DNA from: Marisediminitalea oceani
GTDB taxonomy: Bacteria; Pseudomonadota; Gammaproteobacteria; Enterobacterales; Alteromonadaceae
Direction of reading: 5' to 3'
Length of the DNA: 64,000 nt
Assembly (NCBI RefSeq): GCF_003731635.1
Contig: NZ_RCUA01000020.1
Location: 124,001 to 188,000 of the forward strand
The notes under the pieces are model-generated. The model searched no databases. It was not told the DNA's origin and worked only from the letters and a program-made list of their open reading frames with translations. Positions 35,077 to 43,844 of this stretch are shown piece by piece; within the stretch, counting starts at the first letter, position 1, and every line of letters starts with the position of its first letter. The position numbers were made by a program, and so were the translations under genes.

Positions 35077-36422
35077 GCCGTGACCTTCTGAGTGTTACTG
35101 GCATCATCCTCACTGAGGTCCGCCGCTTTGATCCCCTCTATTCCGGTATTATTCTCTACCGCGTTCTTCACCAAGTAGTAGTTCGCTGTGATTAGAATCA
35201 GTAAAAAGTAAAACGGCTCGAAAATAATTAAATCGAGGAAGAATGCCCCTACAAAAAAACCAACCAAACCTCCCATACAAGACAGGTTAACATAATCAAA
35301 AGTCGAATTTTCTTCTGCGAATCGCCGCACAAACCTGTATTGTTTAAAAGAAAGCCAAAAGAAGGATAAATAAATAAAACCTGCTATCAGCCCGGTATTC
35401 GCAGAAAAGTTAATTAATGTGTTATGCGCAACATGGGGGGATTTCCCCGGGTATAACTGTTGCGACGCATATTGGAATCTCTGTGGCCCAGCTCCTAACA
35501 GAGGATATTCAAACGCAATTCCCAAACCGACAGACCAGGAAACCAGACGTGGGTTTAATGGCTCGTCACTGCTCTGCGACTGGACCTGACTCACCGTTGC
35601 GGATGTTCTTTGTAACAGCATTCCTCCCTGATAAATCAGCATTGCTACAAAACCAACCGCCATGACTACGTTAAGGGATTTTGACTTGACCACTAATGCA
35701 AAAAATAACGTGACGCAAGCTGCACTCAGTAAAGCCCCGCGCGAAGCGAACAATATCAGCGCGTGCCAAATAAAAGGTAACGTCATAATCAGGAAGTATT
35801 TTAACCACTTCTGCTTGAAGTAGCGAATACCAAACATTACAAACGCTAACCCGCTGGTGAGTACTATTGATGTAACATTTCCATCCTTATAAGGGCTTTT
35901 CCGGGGACCAAGTAAGCGTCCGTTTTCGAACTGAGACCAGTTACCGCTCAGATAATGATCATTAGCCCAATATGCGTAGTAAACGGTTATGAAAATAAAC
36001 ATAAACCCGAAAAACTTAATCGTGTCCTCTTTATTAATCAAAGGCAGTACGAAAAAATACATAATCGTGATAGTGGTAAATATATCTACAACCATATCAC
36101 CGCTCACCGTAGAGAAGTAATTATCGTAAGGGGATAACAGGTTAGAAAGATGAAAAATAGTCGTGAGCGCAACCATGCCTTTAAATTGACCTGAACCATA
36201 TACTTCCCAGCGAATATTGCCGTTAATGACATGCCAGGCCCAGGCAATGATGGTAATCCCTGCCGAGACCCTGAATGCTGAGAAGTCCTCAAACGCCCAA
36301 AACCATATATATTGGGGTTGCATGACGGATACAATGGAATAAACCAACGCCGCCACCCAGGGCGCATTGAATACCATGAAAAAACTGACTATCAATGCAA
36401 GATAAAGCGCTATTTTTACCAT
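35073..36422 (-). CDS. Exosortase A-associated O-glycosylation ligase / Wzy-like polymerase
   Basis: 449-residue polytopic membrane protein with about 10-12 helices and a large periplasmic loop (about 265-335). The loop contains RLVSWSVGLGIAFEYPLLG and HVAHNTLINF, the WaaL/Wzy-type signature. It matches the putative O-glycosylation ligase family that accompanies exosortase A. It could polymerise EPS units or transfer glycan to exosortase substrates; both are proposed for the family. It is the first gene of the minus-strand operon continuing through GT2, flippase and transglutaminase-like genes. Confidence 0.87.
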   Translation of the reverse strand: MVKIALYLALIVSFFMVFNAPWVAALVYSIVSVMQPQYIWFWAFEDFSAFRVSAGITIIAWAWHVINGNIRWEVYGSGQFKGMVALTTIFHLSNLLSPYDNYFSTVSGDMVVDIFTTITIMYFFVLPLINKEDTIKFFGFMFIFITVYYAYWANDHYLSGNWSQFENGRLLGPRKSPYKDGNVTSIVLTSGLAFVMFGIRYFKQKWLKYFLIMTLPFIWHALILFASRGALLSAACVTLFFALVVKSKSLNVVMAVGFVAMLIYQGGMLLQRTSATVSQVQSQSSDEPLNPRLVSWSVGLGIAFEYPLLGAGPQRFQYASQQLYPGKSPHVAHNTLINFSANTGLIAGFIYLSFFWLSFKQYRFVRRFAEENSTFDYVNLSCMGGLVGFFVGAFFLDLIIFEPFYFLLILITANYYLVKNAVENNTGIEGIKAADLSEDDASNTQKVTA

Positions 36423-36715
36423 TTCTCAACCTGCATAACGGTGAAGGCTCCATGTTGACTCAGCGATTGCGCTAAGTAGTATTCAATTGAGTATTTACGA
36501 GTATCATTGGGTAATACACTGGTGAGCTAACTCACGATTGTCATATTCAACCTTAGACGGCCTCAAGTAGCAACGAATTATTCCCACAGATGCGCAATTT
36601 AAGGTATTACCAGGAAATTCTTAGTATTATTTCAGATATTTACATGTCAATTTCACGCTCTTTACGTTTAGTAATAGAGTGTTACACTAGCGGCTCATAA
36701 TTTGAGTTTAAAAAA
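36423..36715. other. Divergent intergenic region, AT-rich
   Basis: This 293-base gap lies between the divergent polymerase and sulfotransferase genes and must hold both promoters. A short dyad GTGAG-CTAA-CTCAC occurs at 36532-36545. A poor promoter match, TTTACG-N16-TACACT, lies at 36661-36688 before the sulfotransferase gene. I see no gene or RNA in it. Confidence 0.4.
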
Positions 36716-37552
36716 ATGAATAAAACCTCACCTCACTTTATTGGCATTGGTGCACAACGTTCGGGTACCAGTTGGATGTTTGAGTGCTTTCTTGAGCATC
36801 CTGAAATTTATATGCCTCGCAAGGAAATGCAGTTTTTCAATAAACGCCCACTTTCTGAACTACCGGAATACCTCAGCCAGTTCAAAGAAACTGACAAGAT
36901 ATCCGGTGAAATTACCCCGGACTACCTGTCATCGAGAGAGGCTATAGATGGCATCGCAGAAGCATTCCCGGACATAAAGTTAATAGTTATTTTAAGAAAC
37001 CCGGTAGAACGTACACGGAGTTCCCATAACCTGTATAAAGAGCGAGGGGTAACCAGTGATAACACATTACTTGAAGCTATTGAAAATCATTCAGCCGCTT
37101 ATGAGAAAAGTCTCTATGGTGAGCAAATAGAGTATTTATTCTCGAAAATAAATCGGGATAACGTAAAAATAGTTTTTTTCGAAGATCTTAAAACCGATCC
37201 AATAGGATTGATACAGAACATATTTTCATTTATCGGTGTGGATTCATCATTCGTTCCATCCGCCGCCAACCGTAATTTTAATGCTTCTTCTATTGGCTTC
37301 GGCAGCAACAGAATTGCGAAAACTTTAACTCTGATACAGAATTACCTTTTCAAGAGGAGCTGGGGAAGAGCGATTCTTCAAATTAAAAAAACTGAGTTTT
37401 TTAAACGTTTTAAAAGTTCTTTGATTGAAAAAAAGAAAGTAAAACCTGAAGAAAATGCTAAATATTATATCCATTTCAAAAATGACATAGACAAATTAGA
37501 AAAAGAGATTGGTTTTAAGGTACCGGATAGCTGGAAATATAACGCCCGTTAA
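36716..37552 (+). CDS. Sulfotransferase-domain protein
   Basis: 278-residue PAPS-dependent sulfotransferase-like protein. The 5'-phosphosulfate loop is RSGTSW at residues 15-20 and the 3'-phosphate motif is VILRNPVERTRSSH at about 91-104, both intact. Cytoplasmic, with no signal peptide. It probably sulfates a sugar of the EPS before export, which would give a sulfated polymer, common in marine bacteria. The gene is strikingly AT-rich, especially its last third (about 18% G+C at 37381-37440), unlike the flanking core genes. Recent acquisition is likely. It is followed 66 bases later by the DUF2264 gene. Confidence 0.87.
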   Translation: MNKTSPHFIGIGAQRSGTSWMFECFLEHPEIYMPRKEMQFFNKRPLSELPEYLSQFKETDKISGEITPDYLSSREAIDGIAEAFPDIKLIVILRNPVERTRSSHNLYKERGVTSDNTLLEAIENHSAAYEKSLYGEQIEYLFSKINRDNVKIVFFEDLKTDPIGLIQNIFSFIGVDSSFVPSAANRNFNASSIGFGSNRIAKTLTLIQNYLFKRSWGRAILQIKKTEFFKRFKSSLIEKKKVKPEENAKYYIHFKNDIDKLEKEIGFKVPDSWKYNAR

Positions 37553-37618
37553 GTTGGCTTTATAATGCCACGGGCTAATATTGTAATAAATGTACAGGAA
37601 ATAAATTAGAAGCCAGCA

Positions 37619-39067
37619 GTGACCATGATAAAGAAAATTCAACCAATACTAAAGAAGTTCTATCCCGTACAAAGCTTCAGCCTGGATGTTGAAATCGATA
37701 ACCGATTTTCCACCCTGGATTCAGAGTTAAAACAACAATTATCCCAAACTCATCTTCAACTCGAAGATTATTACAATGTTTTAAACTATTTCATTGAAGG
37801 TATCGACGCTTACAAACTCGCTGAAAAGAGTGGTGTTCTTTATCCCGGTGTGGCAGGCACGAGAGGTGTCGGTGTTGAAGCATTCGAGGGCTTTGCTCGC
37901 ACAGCTCCAACGTTAGCTCTGTTTTTATCTAAAGGCCATGGCGAATCGGTAACGCTAAATAATGGCAAGAAATTTAATATCAATAGTCACCTAGTAGATG
38001 GTATTTCAAGCGGAGTTGATCCCAATAGTGAAGGCTATTGGGGGAAAATACAGGATCTCGATCAACGGGCTGTCGAAGCTGGCGACATCGCGCTGACGAC
38101 AATGTTACTTACAGAAAACAAGCCGGATTGTTTTAATCAGCAACAGCTCCATCTTATTTATCAGTGGATAGACGATATCAATAACGTCGAACTATACGGC
38201 GGAAACTGGGTTTTATTCAGGCTAATGGTCAATGTTTTTCTTCATTCCCATTGTCAGAATCGCCAGTTGAAAATAGAACAAGACTTCGCAAAGTTTAAAT
38301 CTTTTTATCGGGGTAATGGGTGGTTCGGTGATGGCGAGAATGGCCTGTTAGACTACTACAATGCCTGGCAAATGCACTACTACTTGTTCTGGTTTAACAA
38401 GTTTTACCCCGACCATGAAGCAGATTTTATCCGACAAGCATTAAAAGAGTTTACTGACGGTTATCAGTATTTCTTTGCTGCCGAAGGGATCCCAATTTTT
38501 GGTAGAAGCGCTATGTATCGCTATGCTGCACCTGCGCCTTTAGTTTTGCAATGTGAATATGACCCTTCTACGGCGCCTGTGGCCAGAAGAGCACTCGAGG
38601 TTATATGGCAACACTTTACTTTAAACGGCGGTATTAAAGGGGGAAACTTTACTCAGGGTTACTATGGTAACCATCCGGATCTTATGGAAAACTACAGTGG
38701 CAGAGGAAGCGTTCTCTGGTCTATACGTTCACTTACCACGGCGTTTTTTTTCCCACCCGATTCACATTTTTGGCAAGTAGAGCCTGGAAAACTTCCTATA
38801 GAAACCGGCGACTACGCTATAAGTTTGGATAAAGCCCAGCTATTAGTGGAAGGTGATAACAAAGCGGGCGTTACGAAAGTAACTCAGCTCCACCCTCCAT
38901 TTCAGAATCTGCGTAGTGAGTCTAAAAAATTCGCTTCTCGAGGTATTCTTCTGAAACTGGCAGAAACTCTTTTACGCCGCCCATTGCGAAAAGAAAACCT
39001 TGCTGTGAAATACGGAAGGAAAACCTATTATTCAGATAGGCCTTTCTATAATCACGACATAGATTAA
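37619..39067 (+). CDS. DUF2264-like protein, possible polysaccharide-active enzyme
   Basis: 482 residues from GTG at 37619; ATG at 37625 is equally possible. The sequence has features of DUF2264 proteins: GGNWVLFRLMVNVFLH in the middle, GDGENGLLDYYNAWQMHYY, and GIPIFGRSAMYRYAAPAP. These proteins have an (alpha/alpha)-barrel-like pattern and are linked to glycan breakdown in other bacteria. There is no signal peptide, again unusual. Its place beside the sulfotransferase in an AT-rich insert suggests work on a sulfated or otherwise special sugar; this is inference. Family assignment is moderately sure; activity is unknown. Confidence 0.7.
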   Translation: MTMIKKIQPILKKFYPVQSFSLDVEIDNRFSTLDSELKQQLSQTHLQLEDYYNVLNYFIEGIDAYKLAEKSGVLYPGVAGTRGVGVEAFEGFARTAPTLALFLSKGHGESVTLNNGKKFNINSHLVDGISSGVDPNSEGYWGKIQDLDQRAVEAGDIALTTMLLTENKPDCFNQQQLHLIYQWIDDINNVELYGGNWVLFRLMVNVFLHSHCQNRQLKIEQDFAKFKSFYRGNGWFGDGENGLLDYYNAWQMHYYLFWFNKFYPDHEADFIRQALKEFTDGYQYFFAAEGIPIFGRSAMYRYAAPAPLVLQCEYDPSTAPVARRALEVIWQHFTLNGGIKGGNFTQGYYGNHPDLMENYSGRGSVLWSIRSLTTAFFFPPDSHFWQVEPGKLPIETGDYAISLDKAQLLVEGDNKAGVTKVTQLHPPFQNLRSESKKFASRGILLKLAETLLRRPLRKENLAVKYGRKTYYSDRPFYNHDID

Positions 39068-39077
39068 GTCAGGTTCT

Positions 39078-39968
39078 TTACACTTTTTCCTTCGACTTGT
39101 CCGTTTTAATCCAACCAAGGTAAGACTGTAAGCTTTTTATTTTTGCTTTAACCCATGTTATCGGGGCGTTTGTTTTAATGCTGGGTTCTATACTGCTAAT
39201 CCCGAACGTCCCGAGAAATTCTTTCGACAGTTGAAGCCCGTCATTTCCTGGGTTCTGTGCTGAATGGTTTTCTCCGGTATTAAGAATCCAGGCTACCACG
39301 GGAATTTTTAACTCTGTAACGGCGTAATTGTTATTACTAAACGCGTAAATCTGATGCCGGTGGTTACCGATAATATGCTTTAAAAAGAACTCATCAACCA
39401 CGGCAAAGAAATCTTCTTTCTGCAGATTATCGTGATATTCCATTCCAGATAATCCTGATAACTCCATTAATGCGCTGTATTTGTAGATATAAGCAGATCC
39501 ACAGTAACGACATATGCCGTATTTTTTCAGATAGGTGTTGTTAGCCAGGTTCACCACGAACCCACTGTTAGCATAATAAAGATCGTTTGGCTCAGACTGG
39601 TAAATGTAATCGACGGTTGCAACATTGAACCAGTCATCGCCATCAATAACAAATACATAATCAGGGGCAAACTGTTTCGCATACAACAAGCCAACTGAAA
39701 CCTTACATCCCTTGTCTTCTTTCACCAAATCAAATGGTACGCCGGAGCCTTTATTGGCGTCAGGCGGTGCAAAATCAACTTCAACGAAAGATGTATTTGG
39801 GTAAAGCTCCGGTTCATTAGGTGCCTGATTGCAAACTACAATAATCTTGTAAGGCCTGGATGTTTTTTGATTACTCAAAGACTCAACAGTTTTGCGCAAA
39901 TAAAACAATACGTCGTTGTAGTTATGTGATGAAGCAGGGTGGCGAATTGGACAAACAAAAACAAACAT
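39078..39968 (-). CDS. GT-A-like glycosyltransferase, family uncertain
   Basis: 296-residue cytoplasmic protein that I cannot place firmly. The N-terminus (FVFVCPIRHPASSHN) and the YVFVIDGDDWFNV segment near residue 112 look like a GT-A Rossmann-like nucleotide-sugar domain with a DxD-type acidic motif. A pair of cysteines (ICRYCGSAYIY) lies in the middle. It is convergent with the DUF2264 gene (ten bases apart) and precedes no close partner. Most likely an EPS glycosyltransferase of the variable segment. Confidence 0.62.
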   Translation of the reverse strand: MFVFVCPIRHPASSHNYNDVLFYLRKTVESLSNQKTSRPYKIIVVCNQAPNEPELYPNTSFVEVDFAPPDANKGSGVPFDLVKEDKGCKVSVGLLYAKQFAPDYVFVIDGDDWFNVATVDYIYQSEPNDLYYANSGFVVNLANNTYLKKYGICRYCGSAYIYKYSALMELSGLSGMEYHDNLQKEDFFAVVDEFFLKHIIGNHRHQIYAFSNNNYAVTELKIPVVAWILNTGENHSAQNPGNDGLQLSKEFLGTFGISSIEPSIKTNAPITWVKAKIKSLQSYLGWIKTDKSKEKV

Positions 39969-40019
39969 TTTAAACCTTAATTAAATGACAAAAGCCTACA
40001 ACAATCCCTGGCTTGCACA

Positions 40020-40904
40020 TTAGCTTCTCAATTTTCGAAGCATAGCTAATGTAAACAATGGGTGCTTCACAATAAAACTCCAGAATAATGATAATTGCTC
40101 GGTCACTTTAAAGTTTCGTTGTAAGTTGGAGTCCGCAGCATTACCTCCATGTTCGAGGCAATTAGCAGAGGCCAGGTGTTCACAAGCAATTGCTGTGACT
40201 TTCAACTCTAAAATTCTCCGGTCAAAATCTTTGTAAGGCTTGGAACCATACCAGCCTCCCGAAAAAAGCCAGCTACCAACATAATAAGCACCAGATTCAC
40301 TGAAAAAATGGCTGAGCAGTTCAAAACTGCTTTCCGTAACGAATGCCGAGTCAGCCAATTCGAACACGTCATGACAGCCTGATATAAAGAGCTCGCTTGC
40401 TGGTTGATTCAGGTAAAAAAATGCAGAACGAATAAAATGTTGATGCGACATTCCCATAACGGTCGAACGACAAGGCAAATTCACCTTTTCACCCAATTGA
40501 ACAGGCTTATCATAATGAGAATAGTATCTGATTTGCCAGAGGAAATTTATAATTTTCCAGTAAAACAGTTTAAAATGACTAAACACTGTGTCATTAAACA
40601 AGATAAATGATTTTGCGCCATACTCACTTTTTACTTTTTCCATGCCTTCAACCCAGGCTGAAAATTCTCCGTAAGTATTGGAGCCTTTGAGCGTATATAT
40701 TTTGGAAGACAGGTTGGTGAACCGGGCAATATGTGAGTCTAAATCCTGTTGAGAATTATCAACAAGAACAATGCCTTCAACACGATTTTTAAGCAATATT
40801 TGTAAAAGTGCTTCCAGCTTTCGTTGATTTTTCGTCACTCGATCCTTCGAATATAGACAAAAAATCACCCAAATATTGCCTGAGGTTGGGGGAGCCAAAA
40901 TCAA
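40020..40904 (-). CDS. Unrecognised protein, glycosyltransferase-like context
   Basis: About 294 residues, start uncertain. TTG at 40904 sits too close to its AGGA, while a second in-frame TTG at 40898 has better spacing; no ATG fits. I do not recognise the family. Visible features are VDNSQQDL and SFILFNDTVFSHF, which resemble strand-loop-helix pieces of GT-A or rhamnan-synthesis-type proteins, and a basic C-terminus. No signal peptide or clear membrane segments. It lies in the AT-rich variable segment, 51 bases upstream of the other minus-strand glycosyltransferase-like gene, so the two may be co-transcribed. Confidence 0.5.
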   Translation of the reverse strand: MILAPPTSGNIWVIFCLYSKDRVTKNQRKLEALLQILLKNRVEGIVLVDNSQQDLDSHIARFTNLSSKIYTLKGSNTYGEFSAWVEGMEKVKSEYGAKSFILFNDTVFSHFKLFYWKIINFLWQIRYYSHYDKPVQLGEKVNLPCRSTVMGMSHQHFIRSAFFYLNQPASELFISGCHDVFELADSAFVTESSFELLSHFFSESGAYYVGSWLFSGGWYGSKPYKDFDRRILELKVTAIACEHLASANCLEHGGNAADSNLQRNFKVTEQLSLFWSFIVKHPLFTLAMLRKLRS

Positions 40905-41063
40905 TTTCCTGGAAAATGGACTATATCAATGCATATTAAGCTCTTTTATATCTCTCTGTAAACCTTCAACCTAAGGCAAATATTTCCAACGCCAAAAGTT
41001 TGATAAATATAATTAAAAGTATTGTTAATTATTCAGACATTCGTAGCCTGCCAATGATTTTAC

Positions 41064-41091
41064 GTTTGTTCTGATTAGGCACAGAACAAAC
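41064..41091. promoter_or_regulatory. Perfect 10-bp inverted repeat in divergent gap
   Basis: GTTTGTTCTG-N8-CAGAACAAAC, about 108 bases before the GTG of the GT4 gene, in the 295-base gap between divergent genes. No gene ends here and no T run follows, so it is probably an operator or an mRNA leader hairpin. I see nothing else in this gap. Confidence 0.45.
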
Positions 41092-41199
41092 TCGCTCTTA
41101 TAGCAAATTTAGCATCGTTTCAACGAGCGACATCACTGTGGTATTCCTTTCCGATACAACGTATTATCAATTCAATAGTTAGATACAAGGCTGATTATA

Positions 41200-42318
41200 G
41201 TGGCAAAAGTGATTGCCTTTGTGCACAGTGTTTCAGAAATTGGCGGGGCTGAGAGGATGTCTGAAGCCCTAATCGATGGGCTCCTCACCAGCACTACTTA
41301 TATCCCGGCTCTGCTCATTCCGGAAAATGGCCCGTTTGGCGATTTAGTCGAAAACAAAGGCTGTAAGGTTATTGTGACCCAATTAGCGCAGCCTGAACTT
41401 ACTTCGCCGATTGCAACAATTCGCAATATTATCAGGCTTGTTAAGGTATTTAAAAAGCATCAGATTAAATTACTGCATTGTGCTGATTTAAGGTGCGCCC
41501 GAGCAGTATTACCTGCTGCCAGAATGGCAAATATACCCGTTTTATGTCACATGCATTTCCCGGTTAGAGACGATTATGTCAGTTGGCTTTTCAGATGTAT
41601 TCCAAAGCCAACCGCATTTGCATACTGCAGTAAAGAGTTAAAAACAGCCACCGGAGATTCATTGTCGAGCGTTTGCCCGAAAGCAATACATCAAGTCATT
41701 CATAATGGCGTCGATATCCATAGATTTTTACCAGTTGCCTGTCATAACGACAGCCCGAGAATTGGCATAGTGGCAAATTTGCAGGAGAGAAAAGGTCATA
41801 TAGATTTTCTTGATATGGCCAAAATAGTTCTTGCTCAGCGACCAGAAACTCAGTTTGATATCATCGGCGGTGACATTTTAGCAGCTCCCCGGGAACAATT
41901 ATTAAAAGCGTATGCAGAAGAGACTGGTGTGGGAAATTCAGTTACTTTTCATGGTCAGGTAAATAACGTAAGAGAGTTATTGTCAAAAATTGATGTGCTC
42001 GTCTGTGCCTCGCATCAGGAGGCTTTTCCGGTCTCTATACTGGAAGCAATGGCTATGCAGAAGCCAATCGTAACGACTAATGTAAACGGTATACCCGAAG
42101 CTATTACAAATAATGAGCATGGTTTATTGGTAGAAGCAAAAGAGCCTGAGCAGTTAGCTAAAGCCGTTTTGCAGCTTTTAGACTTTCCGGAAAAAGCAGC
42201 TAAGCTGGCTAAAAATGCGAGAGAACGAGTAGTCAACGAGTTTAGTTTCAATGCTTATTTAGACAATTTTACCCAATATTACAGTCGTATATTATCGCCC
42301 GATAGCAACAAAGGTTGA
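41200..42318 (+). CDS. Glycosyltransferase family 4
   Basis: 372-residue GT-B enzyme. It opens FVHSVSEIGGAERMSEAL, and the donor domain has GIVANLQERKGH and the E-x7-E motif EAFPVSILEAMAM. The start is a GTG at 41200. It is an isolated transcription unit: 295 bases of upstream gap with a strong dyad, and a convergent gene downstream. Codon use is AT-rich as in the sulfotransferase segment. Likely adds one sugar of the EPS unit; specificity unknown. Confidence 0.86.
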   Translation: MAKVIAFVHSVSEIGGAERMSEALIDGLLTSTTYIPALLIPENGPFGDLVENKGCKVIVTQLAQPELTSPIATIRNIIRLVKVFKKHQIKLLHCADLRCARAVLPAARMANIPVLCHMHFPVRDDYVSWLFRCIPKPTAFAYCSKELKTATGDSLSSVCPKAIHQVIHNGVDIHRFLPVACHNDSPRIGIVANLQERKGHIDFLDMAKIVLAQRPETQFDIIGGDILAAPREQLLKAYAEETGVGNSVTFHGQVNNVRELLSKIDVLVCASHQEAFPVSILEAMAMQKPIVTTNVNGIPEAITNNEHGLLVEAKEPEQLAKAVLQLLDFPEKAAKLAKNARERVVNEFSFNAYLDNFTQYYSRILSPDSNKG

Positions 42319-42458
42319 TGTGCGAATCCTGTGTTACTTTATAGTCAGTTAAAAACACTTAATGAATTAATAAAGATGAGAAGAATTAAATTTACACACA
42401 AATAAGCATCAATCGGATAACTATTTAAGCTTGCCTTTATTCAGTTAACTAATTCCTA

Positions 42459-43604
42459 CTAAGCAAACACCGAGCGGGCTTTTATTGCCGCATTGTCCCA
42501 GTCGAAGGCCTCAACCGAATGTTTTCGACCTGCTTTACCATAGGCTTCACAGCGAGCCGGATTTTCTATAAATGAAATGATAACGTCGGCCAGGGCACTT
42601 ACCTTAGTGGCATCCACAATTTCACCAGTTTCACCGGCAAGTAATGTTTCTTTAGTGCCACCTGAGTCACCGGCAATGACCGGTTTTGCACAGGCCTGCG
42701 CTTCCACAAGTACCATACCAAAACCTTCGATGTCTTGCCCCTCTGTTCGATTGGGCAGAATAAACACATCACATTGCTGATAGCATTTGATCATGGTTTC
42801 ATCGTCACAATCCGTTAGCATTTGAACGTGATCCTGCAATGCCAGTGACTCAATCAAGTACTCCAGGTGAGGACGGCTCTCGCCATGGCCAATGATCACA
42901 TAGTGAGCCTGTGGACAGCGCTTTAAAATCTCAGGCATGGCTTCAATCATTTTGTCCTGCCCCTTACGAGCCTGCAATCGACCAACCGTCAGAATGACAC
43001 TTTTCCCATCCCACCCCATGGAGGAGAGAAAATCCTCATCTTTATTTTCAACCGGATAAAACTTGTTTGTGTCAGCGCCCGGATGCATTACTGTGACTTT
43101 ATGATTCACACTGTCATCCACGCGACTAACAATATTGGCACTGTTGTGGCTGTTGCAGATTATCTTATCGGCACTGCGCATCACCAGTTTGGTCAGGCTG
43201 TTTAATTCGCGGGATAAAGCGCTGGCTTCCAGATCTTCACCGTGCACGTAGCACAGGTAAGGTATGCCCAGAGTTTTCTTCAGCATCCATGCCATCAGCC
43301 CCTCAGGCAGGACTCGGCCACAATGGATATAGCTGATGTCCTGCTCTTTCACTAATCGCCTGAGCGATCTGAACGACTGCCAGTAATATTTTAAGCCTTG
43401 CAGATTAGCTACGCCCCATTGTGGACTGTAAAGCGGCAGACGATGAATAGCCATTGGCGCGTTGGAATCAAATACCTCAGAATTGGTCATCTCGTCGGCG
43501 GCAACAATGTAATCGCTGCCTAAACGTGAATAGAGTTCCCAGAACCAACGACCACTGCCTCCGGATGCAGGCGGAAAGTTCTGAGTTAGTACCAGCGTCT
43601 TCAA
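42459..43604 (-). CDS. Glycosyltransferase family 4 (PimB-like)
   Basis: 381-residue GT-B enzyme starting VLTQNFPPASGGSGRW. It has LTVGRLQARKGQDKM and the E-x7-E motif EGFGMVLVEAQA. The pattern is like the PimB/mannosyltransferase branch of GT4, but the sugar is unproven. It stands alone on the minus strand between two plus-strand transferases. The 240-base upstream gap to 43844 is shared with the divergent stp1-like gene. Confidence 0.86.
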   Translation of the reverse strand: MKTLVLTQNFPPASGGSGRWFWELYSRLGSDYIVAADEMTNSEVFDSNAPMAIHRLPLYSPQWGVANLQGLKYYWQSFRSLRRLVKEQDISYIHCGRVLPEGLMAWMLKKTLGIPYLCYVHGEDLEASALSRELNSLTKLVMRSADKIICNSHNSANIVSRVDDSVNHKVTVMHPGADTNKFYPVENKDEDFLSSMGWDGKSVILTVGRLQARKGQDKMIEAMPEILKRCPQAHYVIIGHGESRPHLEYLIESLALQDHVQMLTDCDDETMIKCYQQCDVFILPNRTEGQDIEGFGMVLVEAQACAKPVIAGDSGGTKETLLAGETGEIVDATKVSALADVIISFIENPARCEAYGKAGRKHSVEAFDWDNAAIKARSVFA

Positions 43605-43844
43605 TTGTTACTCCGAAAAATGATTGAAATACCAACTCTTTGCAGAATAGCGTTGGCTCGGGAAAGTGTAAATAAGCATTTGCTTCGCAAGGGCATTTAT
43701 AGACCGCTTGCGACGCAATCGGCAATCGTTCAGATACTGCCAATGTCAGAAATGTTATTCACATGCCGTTATGGCTTTTTATTCACCAGAAAGCATAATA
43801 CACTAATCAAAACATATGCCTATAACAACTAAACGAGATCACTC

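Noticed and set aside
40918..40934. TGGACTATATCAATGCA upstream of the GT4 gene at 41.2 kb
   Set aside because: Again 11-base spacing, and over 260 bases from the start codon.
43605..43832. 75-codon open frame in the gap before the stp1-like gene
   Set aside because: No ribosome site, no recognisable protein, atypical composition; it lies in a divergent promoter region.
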